Below, piece after piece: positions 35,005 through 45,860 of a stretch of DNA of 64,000 nt. The stretch covers positions 535,001-599,000 of the forward strand of contig JAMWET010006573.1 in the NCBI GenBank assembly GCA_024036415.1, in the 5' to 3' direction. The notes below the pieces were generated by a model, which saw only the letters and a program-made list of their open reading frames with translations, made no database searches and had not been told where the DNA came from. Made by a program: the position numbers and the translations under genes. Each line of letters starts with the position of its first letter. The stretch's first letter is position 1. This stretch comes from Prochilodus magdalenae (taxonomy: Eukaryota; Chordata; Actinopteri; Characiformes; Prochilodontidae).

Positions 35005-35516
35005 GGGTTGGACAATGAAACTGAAACACCTGGTTTTAGACCACAGTCATTTAGTAGTATGGTGTAGGGCCTCCTTTTGAGGCCAATACAGCATCAGTTC
35101 GTCTTGGGAATGACATATACTGCGTCCTGCACAGAGGTCAGAGGGAGTTTAAGCCATTCTTCTTGCAGGATAGTGGCCAGGTCACTACGTGATGCTGGTG
35201 GAGGTTCATCCTTCTTGGTGGTATGCTGACATTACCCTGGATACCGTGGCTCTTGATACATCACAAAGACTTGCTGTCTTGGTCACAGATGCACCAGCAA
35301 GACGTGCACCAACAATTTGTCCTCTTTTGAACTCTGGTATGTCACCCCAATATTTTGAGCAGAACTGTGCTCTTACCTGCTAACTGAACCTTCACACTCT
35401 GCTCTAACTGGTGCAATGTGCAGTTAATGAAGATTGGCCACCAGGCTGGTCCAATTTAGCCATGAGACCTCCAACACTAAAATGACAGGTGTTTCAGTTT
35501 CATTGTCCAACCACTG
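35002..35516 (-). mobile_element. Internally deleted Tc1/mariner element, 515 bp
   Basis: The ends are CAGGGGTTGGACAATGAAAC and, reverse-complemented, CAGTGGTTGGACAATGAAAC, and the match extends to about 31 bp. TA flanks both sides. On the minus strand, 35370-35210 encodes a helix-turn-helix piece (EFKRGQIVGARLAGASVTKT) and 35200-35040 encodes a C-terminal piece ending ASKGGPTPY. The catalytic middle is deleted. This is a non-autonomous element of a family separate from copies A to C. Confidence 0.85.
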
Positions 35517-35569
35517 TATATACCAATTAGGCATAACTTGATGACCAGCTCCGCTGACCATATAGAATC

Positions 35570-35870
35570 ACTCTGTAATTCTACAGTTACAGACTGTAGT
35601 CCATCTGTTTCTCCGTATACTTTATTACCCTGTTCTTCAATGGTCAGGACCCCACAGGACCACCACAGAGCAGGTATTATATGGGTGGGGGATCATTCTC
35701 AACACTGCAGTGACACTGACATGGTAGTAGTGTATGAGTGTGTGTGGGGGATCCTCAGTCCAGCTGTAACAGTGAGGTGTCCAGCAGCACTGTGAATGTA
35801 GATACAAAGAGGGTGGTGTTAATGTTATGGCTGATGGGGGTGTAGGCATACTATGTAGTTTGTCCAACAA
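35570..35870. mobile_element. Foldback MITE, copy b (partial)
   Basis: CTGTAATTCTACAGTTACAG, CTGTTCTTCAATGGTCAGG, CACAGAGCAGGTATTATATG and GATCATTCTCAACACTGCAG match copy a at 3.84 kb. The inverse arm is shortened. Confidence 0.7.
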
Positions 35871-36157
35871 ATTATGTAGAGAAATAAATCTGTAGTGCCC
35901 ACTCTTTTCATAAATTGCAGCTTTCATTCTTTTTGGCAGATTGAAATCTGGAGCACCCCTGTCATTTGCAGTGGGAAGCGCTGCAGCAACCTGGTCGACT
36001 TCACCGCATTCATTTTCAGTGGGGTCAGAAAGAGTTAAGGCATTAAGTCAATAAGAGCCAGGGTTGCCAGTTCAGAGCTGATGTGGAGTCAGACTTGGCG
36101 CTACACCTGACAGTAATGGGTGATCACCTGAGGCGAGGGGTTTTAAAGTGCAGCACT
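35871..36157 (+). repeat. Duplicated segment, longer copy
   Basis: This copy includes TTCATAAATTGCAGC and about 30 more bases that are missing from 33044-33286, and otherwise matches it closely. It is continuous with single-copy sequence on the right, so it is the likely source. Confidence 0.9.
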
Positions 36158-36800
36158 GAAAACAAAGGACACTGTCTACATGAAACGTGGGATGGTTTTC
36201 CAGCCCTGAAGCCTCAGCATGACGTAGCTTAGCGAATAAATCTGAACGTGACGGCTGAGGAAGGTCTAATACACCTGGAGACGCAGCGGAGAGGCTCCTT
36301 CCTTCATTAACTTCATTTTACAGCTTTCTGATTAGAGCTCCCGGCGGGGTGCCTATCCTCTTATGAAGTCTGCTTAATGCTCGCCTGCCTGCCACCTCAC
36401 AGGAGCGATCAGAGAGATCCGCCGGATAAGCTTCTTAGCATCTGCTGCTTTAACTCGGCCATCCGCAAGAAGTCATATGCTATTCCAATAATGAAATCAT
36501 GCAATAAACAGATGTCATTTTGCTTTATGTTCAGAAGGTATGTGGCATGGTCTTAATGATATGAGCATATGATCTAATCCTTAATATGTAAGGCCTCCAG
36601 GAAATGGTTCAGTCATGTTCTGATTTATTATATCTGCACCACTAGCGGGAAAATAAATCCTACTATTATGGAATACTTATTACTATTATTATTATGATTT
36701 TACAGTCTTGCAGTCACATACAATCAATACAGTTGGGCACAATTAACAATTTCTGGCATATTTACATACTGGCACTGTGTTCACATTCCCAGCTACTCCC
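36158..36800. other. Single-copy sequence, candidate conserved non-coding at 36160-36480
   Basis: GC-balanced text with several CpG sites and no repeat, followed by AT-rich sequence. No gene was recognised. Confidence 0.3.
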
Positions 36801-38535
36801 AGCTACAACATTTCTTGGCCCAATCCCCATAATCACTTCTGCTGGCCCAGTTCTAGTGATCACTTCTGCTGGCTCAGTGTTCATGATTCCTTCTGCTGGC
36901 CCATTCCTCTTGACCCTTTCTACTGTCCCATTCCTCATGATAATTTCCACTGACCCAATCCTAATGATCACTTCTGCTGACCCAGTCCTAATGATCACTT
37001 GTGCTGGCCCATTGCCCATGATCATTTCTGCTGGCCCACTCCTAGTGATCATTTCTGCTGGCCAGTTCCTCTTAACCCTTTCTACTAGTCCCATTCCTCA
37101 GGACCTTCCTGGCATGTTCACATACTGGGGCTGTGTTTACATTCCCACAATTCCCAACATTTCTTGGCCCAATCCTTGTGATCACTTCTGCAGGCCCAAT
37201 CCTAGTGACAATTTCTGCTGGCCCAGTGCTCATGATTATTTCTACTGGTCCATTCCTTATAATTATTTCTACTGACCCATTCCTCATGATTATTTCTACT
37301 GGCCCAGTCCTCGTGATTATTTCTACTGGCCCATTCCTCATGATTATTTCTACTGGCCCAGTCCTCATGATTATTTCTACTGACCCAGTCCTCGTGATTA
37401 TTTCTACTGCCCCATTCCTCATGATTATTTCTACTGCCCCAGTCCTCATGATTATTTCTACTGCCCAGTCCTCATGATTATTTCTACTGTCCCATTCCTC
37501 ATGATTATTTCTACTGCCCCATTCCTCATGATTATTTCTACTGGCCCAGTCCTCATGATTATTTCTACTGACCCATTCCTCATGATTATTTCTACTGTCC
37601 CATTCCTCATGATTATTTCTACTGCCCCATTCCTCATGATTATTTCTACTGGCCCAGTCCTCATGATTATTTCTACTGGCCCATTCCTCATGATTATTTC
37701 TACTGCCCCAGTCCTCATGATTATTTCTACTGTCCCAGTCCTCATGATTATTTCTACTGGCCCAGTCCTCATGATTATTTCTACTGTCCCAGTCCTCATG
37801 ATTATTTCTACTGGCCCAGTCCTCATGATTATTTCTACTGTCCCATTCCTCATGATTATTTCTACTGTCCCAGTCCTCGTGATTATTTCTACTGGCCCAG
37901 TCCTCATGATTATTTCTACTGGCCCAGTCCTCATGATTATTTCTACTGACCCATTCCTCATGATTATTTCTACTGGCCCAGTCCTCATGATTATTTCTAC
38001 TGGCCCAGTCCTCATGATTATTTCTACTGCCCCATTCCTCATGATTATTTCTACTGCCCCAGTCCTCATGATTATTTCTACTGTCCCAGTCCTCATGATT
38101 ATGTCTACTGGCCCAGTCCTCATGATTATTTCTACTGCCCAGTCCTCATGATTATTTCTACTGGCCCAGTCCTCATGAGTATTTCTACTGCCCAGTCCTC
38201 ATGATTATTTCTACTGGTCCAGTCCTCATGATTATTTCTACTGGCCAGTCCTCATGATTATTTCTACTGGCCCAGTCCTCATGATTATTTCTACTGGCCC
38301 AGTCCTCGTGATTATTTCTACTGACCCAGTCCTCTTGAACCTTTCTACTGGCCCAGTCCTCATGATTATTTCTACTGGCCCAGTCCTCGTGGTTATTTCT
38401 ACTGGCCCAGTCCTCGTGATTATTTCCGCTGACCCAGTCCTCATGATCATTTCCGCTGACCCAATCCTTGTGATCATTTTTGCTAGCCCAATCCTCGTGA
38501 TCACTTCTACTGGCCCATTCCTCCTGAACACTTCT
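36801..38535. repeat. 27-bp minisatellite, about 64 units
   Basis: The unit contains CAGTCCTCATGATTATTTCT followed by ACTG and two or three variable bases. Ends (36801-37240 and 38330-38535) are more diverged than the middle, as expected if new units arise centrally. Because 27 is a multiple of three, both strands stay open over much of it (225 codons plus, 221 codons minus). I regard these frames as artefacts. Confidence 0.96.
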
Positions 38536-39467
38536 TCTGATCCATTCATTGTGAAATTCTGAAATGATATATAGGACAGTTGCTTGCAAGTGTATTAGGT
38601 TAACTCATGATACAGATCAGCACTGAACCAAGGAGAATTCTCCATTCACAGCTTCTTTTCTATCCGACCATGTGTGGAAAACCAACCACTGAAGAGTTCC
38701 GCGCTGGTGATTCCGCTCTGAGACACCCTCCGTTCCAATCTCGTGTTGTGCGCACTCACACAGAAAAAGCTTACAGGGCGAATACAGAGTTGAACCACTT
38801 CCTTCCCACTTACTCACTCTCTAACTGCCTTACGTAGTAAGTCCATTGAAGCTGCTTCTAAAAATAGTAACTGCCTATAGCAGCAGGCTAATGAACTTGT
38901 TGGCATTTTGGATTGTTGGTTTTAAATCAACATATGTGCGTCACAAATGTTCTCTTAATAGCTAAATATAAGACTAACAGTTTGAGTCCCTTTGCTAATG
39001 TGTAGGTACATGTGCTGAACATACCTGAGGTTGGTTTCAGCTTCTCATACACATTAAACCCCCTGTAGGGCACATGATCAGATGAAAACAGAAACCATTA
39101 CCGCACACGCAGGCATAGAGAGAGCGGATAATCTGAAGAATCTTAACAGTGGGTGGCCAAGAACCAAAAAATCCAAACTCTCTTTTACTCATTTATTCCA
39201 TAATGGGTTTGTAAACACAGCAGTCATGATGAATACTGTACAGAGACACTAAACTCTGAAGTCGTGATGGTTTTGATACCAGCTCTCTATGGCCTTGTAC
39301 TGCAAAATCTTCACCATTCATTCAGATTTCTATGGCCGTTGTTAATAAGTAAGACGCATTTTGCAGTGTTAATGCTACAGTGATTAAAGGGGTTGTATCA
39401 TATAACTGAACCTGTTTTTTTTTAATTAAAAAATGCTAATGTGACCAAAACCATTCCCACCCTGGTA
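38536..39467. other. No recognised feature
   Basis: Short frames only, with no repeat unit recognised. Confidence 0.45.
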
Positions 39468-39724
39468 CATATCGTCGCTGTCCAAAGAAAAACATGTAAC
39501 TCCATTTTTGTTGATTTTTACTTTTATGTCTCATTTGGTCACATGAGCTGCTGTCTACACTGTGTGGAAATTTCATAAACAATGAACCAACAGAAATATC
39601 CCAAAGCTGCTTGGAAAGACGTCTGGTTCCATTGACTTCCATTCAAATTAAATTAGGTTTTTGTCCTCTCCTGTAAAGTTGTGATTTTGGAGATACCTGT
39701 TTTTCTTTGGACAGCGACGATATG
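39468..39724. mobile_element. MITE of 257 bp with 36-bp terminal inverted repeats
   Basis: CATATCGTCGCTGTCCAAAG starts the left end, and the right end is its complement. The 36-bp arms differ at about two positions. No clear target duplication was found. Decayed relatives lie at 48.67-48.78 kb (GCTTGGAAA and CATTGACT matches) and 49.78-49.96 kb (TTGACTTACATTCAAATTCA and CCTCTCCTGTAAAGTTA). There is no coding capacity and the superfamily is unknown. Confidence 0.75.
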
Positions 39725-39754
39725 ATCCAGATAGGGGGACACCATAAAAACCCA

Positions 39755-40650
39755 TTAAGCCTCCAGCAGTTTATCTCCTCCCATTCCTAATAAAGTTATG
39801 AGCTGTGTTGCAGCCTGAACTGAACTTCTACTGGTCCAGTCAACCTACAGCACTTGAGCTCCACCCATTCCTAATGGAAGTTAAGGGGTGTGTTTTAGCC
39901 TGCACTGCACTTCTACTGGTCCAGTGAGCCTACAGCACACCGCTCCGCCCATTACTGATAGAAGTTAAGAGGTGTGTTTCAACCTGGACTTCACATTTAC
40001 TGGTTCAATCAGCCTACAGCAGTCTAGTTTCACCCATTCTTGTTGAAGTTATGAAGCGTGTAGTTTAGCTCCACCCATTCCTGTTGAAGTTATGAGGTGT
40101 GTTTCAGACTGCACTGCACTTCGACTGGTCCAGTCAGCCTACAGCACTTGATCTCCGCCCATTACTGATGGAAGTTAAAAGGTGTGGTTTAACCTTGACT
40201 GCACATTTACTGGTTCAGTCAGCCTACAGCAGTTTAGCTCTGACAGTTCCTGTTGGAAGTTAAGAGGTGTGTTGGCGCCTGGGCTGCACTTCTACTAATC
40301 CAGTCAGCCTACAGCACTTGTGTGGTTGGTGGTTGGTGTGGCTTAGCGGTTAACACCTCTACCCACCAGAGAGCTACCACTCCATGTGGGAGACGGGGGT
40401 TCAAATCCCAGTCTAGGTAGCAAATGCTGAGCTATACCAATAAGAGTCTGTGGGCAAGACTCCTAACACTACACTGGCCTACATGTAATACGAATGACCT
40501 TGTAAGTCGCTCTGGATATCAATCCCTCTGGGATCAATAAAGTATCTATCTATCTGTCATTACTGATGAGGTGTATTGCAGCCTGGACTGCACTTCTACT
40601 GGTCCATTCGATTTACATTCCTGATAATGTTATGAGGAGTGTTTCAACCT
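39755..40650. repeat. ~85-bp minisatellite, about 8 units, split by a SINE
   Basis: Units contain CTCCACCCATT, GGAAGTTAAGAGGTGTGTTT, GCACTTCTACTGGTCCAGTC and AGCCTACAGCACTTG. The array runs to about 40325 and resumes at about 40555 (ATTACTGATGAGGTGTATTG) after the SINE. Confidence 0.88.
40331..40553 (+). mobile_element. tRNA-derived SINE, copy 2, with a chimeric tail
   Basis: Box A is TGGTGTGGCTTAGCGG and box B is GGGGGTTCAAATCCC. The body is as in copy 1 (AATAAGAGTCTGTGGGCAAG). The tail begins GTAAGTCGCTCTGGATA but then switches to CCCTCTGGGATCAATAAAGT followed by ATCTATCTATC. That second piece also occurs, reversed, beside the GATA array at 52.49 kb. The tail therefore joins two different retroelement ends. 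Confidence 0.82.
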
Positions 40651-43194
40651 GGTACATTTAAACAAGCACCATGCATGGTAGCCAAGGATCGTTTACATAT
40701 ATCAATGCATACTATGTATAGCCATAAAGGCCAGCAGCTATATAACAGCATATGACAAGTCAGACACGGACCTGATGATATTAATTAAAAAGCACTAATT
40801 AAAAAGGTTCTTTAGAAGATGTGAGAATGTTGCAAAGCATTTAACCCATGTATTTAAAAACCAGCCTTCGTTACGGCTTGCTGGTCCTCCTCAGACAAAA
40901 CCTGCTTTGCTAATTTAAGCTTGGATACCAGCTACATAGTACTTGGAGCAGTCAAGCCTACCCAACTGGCAGACCACACAAGGTAAACATGTTGGGTCTA
41001 CATTCGATACGTTTGCTGGAACAGCTGCTGGCGAAACATAACCCACAGGCTACAACTTACTACTTAGTGTTCAATAACACATTCATTTACTGTGATGTGA
41101 TGAACACACATATTTTGTCAATGGTTTGTCAAAGACCTCTGAAGCCAATCAATGGACGGATCATGTGGGACGGGAGCAAAAGTCTGCAAAACGGAAGAAC
41201 TCCATTTGTGCGGTCTGATATTCTTGATTTGTGTGTGTGTGTGTCTTTCCGTTGCCTTCTAAATGCTCCTCTGCTCGACCCTGACCTCAAAGGTTCATGT
41301 TTTCATTATCCAGTGGATACCTGGTCCCAACGAAGAGCCAAATACATGTACCCGTATGACCTACACTGTGATCCTAACAGCTGTGCTCTTTTATTAAACA
41401 TGACGCTGCATGTGTGGACACCTAGGTCCAGACATTCTGTTTAAGAGGCCGGCTCATTAGAGGACTTTCCCTGTTCAGCAAACTGGCAGTCACGAATGGT
41501 CAGAGGTCACTGCCTGCAGAGATCATACGAAAGTCGGAAGACTGCAGTTTTTCAGCTTCCAGCTGGATTTTTTCCAATTTGGGGATGTGATAGGACCAAT
41601 ATGAGTCAAACTTCAAAAAAAAAAGAGATGACGAGAGTAGGCACTCGAGGAGAAGACTGCACACAGTGTTTAACACACGCTGTAGCTTAATACTCTTTTC
41701 TTGCTCCCACTAGGGCAACACATTCCGTATCTATCATTATTTTCACTTGGCTTGCCATTGTCCCTTCACTGGCTGGGGAGGACAATTCCATGATTTGCAT
41801 GGAGAGCAAGTCATCGGGAGCAGAAGTGGAGAATTCTGAACTCAGTATTACCAGCTTATGTGACCACTAGACAGGCAGAATGGGCAGGACTGCATATATT
41901 ATCAAGATTTATATAAGCTGCTTAGCCGCTTTAGATCAGAGGAGTGGTCTTCTTGGCCTGCAGATTTCAGGGAAAATGGTGTGTGTATTGGTTTCAGTGA
42001 ATGGAATATAATGCATGTATTTAAACTCTGTAGATGTTTTGGTAAGACAACAATTTTATTCGGGCACCTGGGCTCCTACCAGGCCAAGACCACCCGGTCA
42101 GTTTTATGTTGACTGCCTGGATCAGAAAACATGGAATTCAACAAGCCAATGAGATTTGGGTTCCCTATGTCAAGTGGGGACTTCATTAGAATAATACCAC
42201 CCCCATCTATGTAGCTTCACCCACAGCTTTAGAACTATCAGGAAGGTCTGGAGCCGCTAGCATCATGGGAACTGCTCTACTGTTGGCAGCACCTGAGTGA
42301 ATCTAGCAAAAGTAATTTAACATAGTTATTGGCATTTAGGCTGAGGTAATATATTAACAGAGATGTAATTTTCTAGGTAATACTTGCCATTTAGCACTAG
42401 CTAATGCTAACAGCAGAGGTAATATATTAACAGAAATTTTATGTTTTACATAGATCTTAGAGCATTTAGCACTTGCTAGTAATATAGGTGAGGTAATATC
42501 TTAACAAAGATGTAATGCTTTAGAAAGGTCTAGACAAATGTGGTGCAGGATACCATGTGGAACCTCCATGCTCAACCGTATTTCATCTTGTAGTCAGGCT
42601 AGAGTCGGCCCAGAAGGGTACTAGAGACTACTTACTTATTTTTCTCCAGTAAACTTCTTGTACATTCTTAATCCATTATTTTTTGGTCAGTATGTTGTAT
42701 TTAAACATACACTTGTTAGCTTATCACTAATATTCAACTGCGAATCCCATAGTAATGCTAGTAGGTGCTTTAGTTCCTCATTTATTGACCGAGTTTTGAC
42801 GTTGATGAACTGTAAAGCTCTAAGAGTCGTGGTTTCCCTCTGCTGTGAATAATATTTGCTCAGCACCTTTAAGGTATCCACTTCCACCACCGGGACCAGC
42901 GAGAATAATTTATAAGATCAATAATGCAATTTCCAACACATCTTTAAGCATGGTCAGTCATTAGAGACAATATAGTTTGACTTTGACGAGTCATTCTCCA
43001 TGAGCAAGCGTGAGTCAATTGATCTGTCCATGCTTTGGCCACAGATGTATTCCTGTATGGCCACTGTTGTCACGATAGACAAGTGAATGTATGGAATTCT
43101 GGTCAGAGTTGCTACATGATATTGAGTATCCAGATTAAATGATGTTGTTTTATGACTTTAGAATTAGACAATTTAAGGGGAACTCTAATTGTTA
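40651..43194. other. Large unassigned stretch with a 151-codon frame
   Basis: A plus-strand frame at 40989-41444 (151 codons) has no recognised domain, no signal peptide and no repeat; its middle includes a (GT)n-encoded Cys-Val run. I consider it probably non-coding. The rest (41.5-43.2 kb) shows only short frames. Three AGGTAATATATTAACAG-like stretches near 42345, 42420 and 42490 suggest a weak local duplication. Confidence 0.35.
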
Positions 43195-43320
43195 AGACAT
43201 ACATGCACCAGCCACTTTATTAGGTCCACCTCCTTGTATCTACTGGCCATAGGAGCATTCTGTAGTTCTACAGTTCCAGGCTGTGGTCCATCTGTTTCTC
43301 TGTATACTTTTGTACCCTGT
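43195..43320. mobile_element. Foldback MITE, copy c (fragment)
   Basis: CCACTTTATTAGGTCCACCT, TGTAGTTCTACAGTTCCAGG and TGGTCCATCTGTTTCTCTG match the outer part of the foldback MITE family. Confidence 0.6.
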
Positions 43321-43322
43321 AT

Positions 43323-44260
43323 ACCAACACATAACAATTAGTGAGTTACCATACACCAACACATTACATACAGTAGACCAACACATAACTCTTACTGAGT
43401 TACTGTACACCAACACATTACTTACAGTAGAGCAACACATAACTCTTACTGAGTTACTGTACACCAACACATTACTTACAGTAGACCAACACATAACACT
43501 TACTGAGTTACTGTACACCAACACATAACACTTACTGAGTTACTGTACACCAACACATTACTTACAGTAGACCAACACATAACACTTACCGAGTTACTGT
43601 ACACCAACACACTACTTACAGTAGACCAACACATAACACTTACTGAGTTACTGTACACCAACACATTACTTACAGTAGACCAACACAACACTTACTGAGT
43701 TGCTGTACACCAACACATTACTTACAGTAGACCAACACATTACACTTACTGAGTTACTGTACACCAACACACTACTTATAGCACACTAACGCATTACACT
43801 TACTGAGTTACTGTACACCAACACACTACTTACAGTACACCAACACATAACACTTACTGAGTTACTGTACACCAACACATTACTTACAGTAGACCAACAC
43901 ATAACACTTACTGAGTTGCTGTACACCAACACATTACTTACAGTAGACCAACACATTACACTTACTGAGTTACTGTACACCAACACATTACTTACAGTAC
44001 ACCAACACATAACACTTACCGAGTTACTGTACATCAACACACTACTTACAGTACACCAACGCATAACACTTACCGAGTTACTGTACATCAACACACTACT
44101 TACAGTACACCAACGCATTACTCTTGCCGAGTTATGTACACCAGCACACTACTTACAGTACACTCACACATTACTCTTGCCGAGTTATGTACACCAGCAC
44201 ACTACTTACAGTACACTCACACTTTACACATACTGACTTACTGCACACCATTGGTTTCCG
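43323..44260. repeat. 54-bp minisatellite, about 17 units
   Basis: Each unit joins CAACACATTACTTACAGTAG and ACCAACACATAACACTTACT then GAGTTACTGTACAC. Some units lack one half. The last few units (from 44100) are more diverged. Both strands give periodic frames of 18 residues, which are artefacts. Confidence 0.95.
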
Positions 44261-45360
44261 ATACCCCAATATTTTGACCCAAGTTTGAGAAATTCCGATT
44301 AGCTTTTTTAGAACCTGAACGTCAAAGAAACTATGAAGGAATTAGTCATCCGAGTCTTTTTTAGCTCTACGTTTAGAGGAAAAAAATCTTTAATGAAGAC
44401 GATCTCTGAGCTGGAATTGACTGCAAGCCGTCATTAAAACCTCAGCAAAGCTGAGAACATGATTGTGGATGTAAATGGAAGTAATTAGGGAATGCCCACC
44501 TTTGGGCTTCTGCAGCTTCTCGCTTCTCTCCCTGCAGTTCAGATCAGTCTAATTGGTCGGAGGAATAGAGGGGTTGTTGAAGCCGTTGCTTGTCATTCAC
44601 AATTAATGAGCATCTTCATGCGGCACTCGGCAAGAGCTCGTCTAGAACTGAGAAAATACAAACTTGTCATCGGAGCACCCTGAAGAACATCTGTAAATTC
44701 ATGCTTTCCCATTCCAGTAAGCCTTACGATCCAATTAATCCAAAGTGGCAGCGCTTTTACAATAGTCCAGCTTAGCTCATTTCCATTAAAAAGACATTTA
44801 CGCAGTCTGCCATCCTTGTGCTCCCATGGAACGTGTGGAATTTCACATGTTTTCAAGGTTGAGTGCTTTAAAGGCCTTGGTGACTTAGCACAAAGTGCCT
44901 GACTGCGCGCTTCCCTGGCAGTGGAAGGTTTTTGTGGACTTTCAGCGAGGATGGTTAAATTGCATTAGCCATGTGACCTTGCTACAGTACACAGGCTGGG
45001 TCAGATCCAGCGGGATATCACAGGTAATGAAGGGGTGCCGAAAGGGGCAGCAAGAGTAATGGACCATTTGACCAGAGGCAAGCAGTCGGCTCTAAGGACG
45101 ATGAGGATGCCCCAGTGTGACGTTACGAGCAAGACTTTATGGCAAAAAGGAGGTTAAAAAAAATAGATATACAATAAAAAAACAGCCCATATATTGCGAA
45201 AGCTACACACACTCTATACATGGAAAGCTATACATGGTACATTACTTCATGTACCATGTAAACATATAAATGTCAAAGAAGAATTCCACCAAATTTTGAA
45301 GAACTGCCTTAGTTCAGAGTGTGTGTACGTTCACCAGACGAAAAATGAGTCCCCTTTGTA
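44261..45360. other. Single-copy sequence, candidate conserved non-coding block
   Basis: No repeat is visible between 44280 and 45120. The text has several homeodomain-type cores (GTAATTAGG at 44481, CAATTAATGAGC at 44601, CCAATTAATCC at 44730) and balanced composition. A conserved enhancer is a possibility but rests on appearance only. Confidence 0.3.
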
Positions 45361-45860
45361 TGTTTAAGGTGGTAGTAACTTCAGGCTCCTGCAGATGGCA
45401 CTGCAAGACGATGATGGGGCTATAAATACCTGTGTGGTTTGAGTGATGGGGTCCATAGATTGAGAAGAGGTGGTACAGTGCAGTGAATGTCTCCTTCCAT
45501 GTGTGGGAAATGGCTCTAAAGCCATTTAATGTTCATGATTGGCTAAAAGGAGTGACTGCATTTGGGCAAGTCAAAGACCATAGTGTGAAGGAAGTAACTG
45601 AATCTGCAGGTGTATGGCAGCGTACATTCATTCAGGTCTACCAGCAGTGGCTAAAATCCCAGTCTACAGGGAATTTTCCTTGGAATTGTCCCAGGGATCC
45701 TCCAAATTTGGCTCAACTGACCAATTCTTTAATGCAAGTGTGTTTCAACACTGATGTGGCCTACATCCAGAAACTAGTCCAATACATGCTTAATCCAGTC
45801 ACAACTGTTATTGTTGCTCGTGGAGGTGTTACGTTTCAGTCAGGGGGGCTCATTTACTGT
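45361..45860 (+). mobile_element. Tc1-like family 2 relic, copy c (best preserved)
   Basis: TGTTTAAGGTGGTAGTAAC and TATAAATACCTGTG precede a 134-codon frame (45483-45887). The frame has a helix-turn-helix-like piece (KDHSVKEVTESAGVWQ) joined directly to a C-terminal piece (LVQYMLNPVTTVIVARGG). In a complete Tc1 transposase about 200 residues, including all three catalytic acids, would lie between them. The frame being open across the join shows the deletion is in-frame here, but the product could not transpose. Confidence 0.78.

Noticed and set aside
37458..38151. Overlapping 221 and 225-codon frames on opposite strands
   Set aside because: Both come from the 27-bp repeat lacking stops in either direction, and neither shows protein-like composition.
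40989..41444. 151-codon frame as a gene
   Set aside because: No domain, no repeat-independent support, no splice context and no similarity I recognise. A chance frame of this size is plausible in 64 kb.
43323..44260. CRISPR-like repeat and spacer pattern
   Set aside because: The alternation of conserved and variable parts is a eukaryotic minisatellite. The spacers are themselves copies of each other, and the genome is vertebrate.
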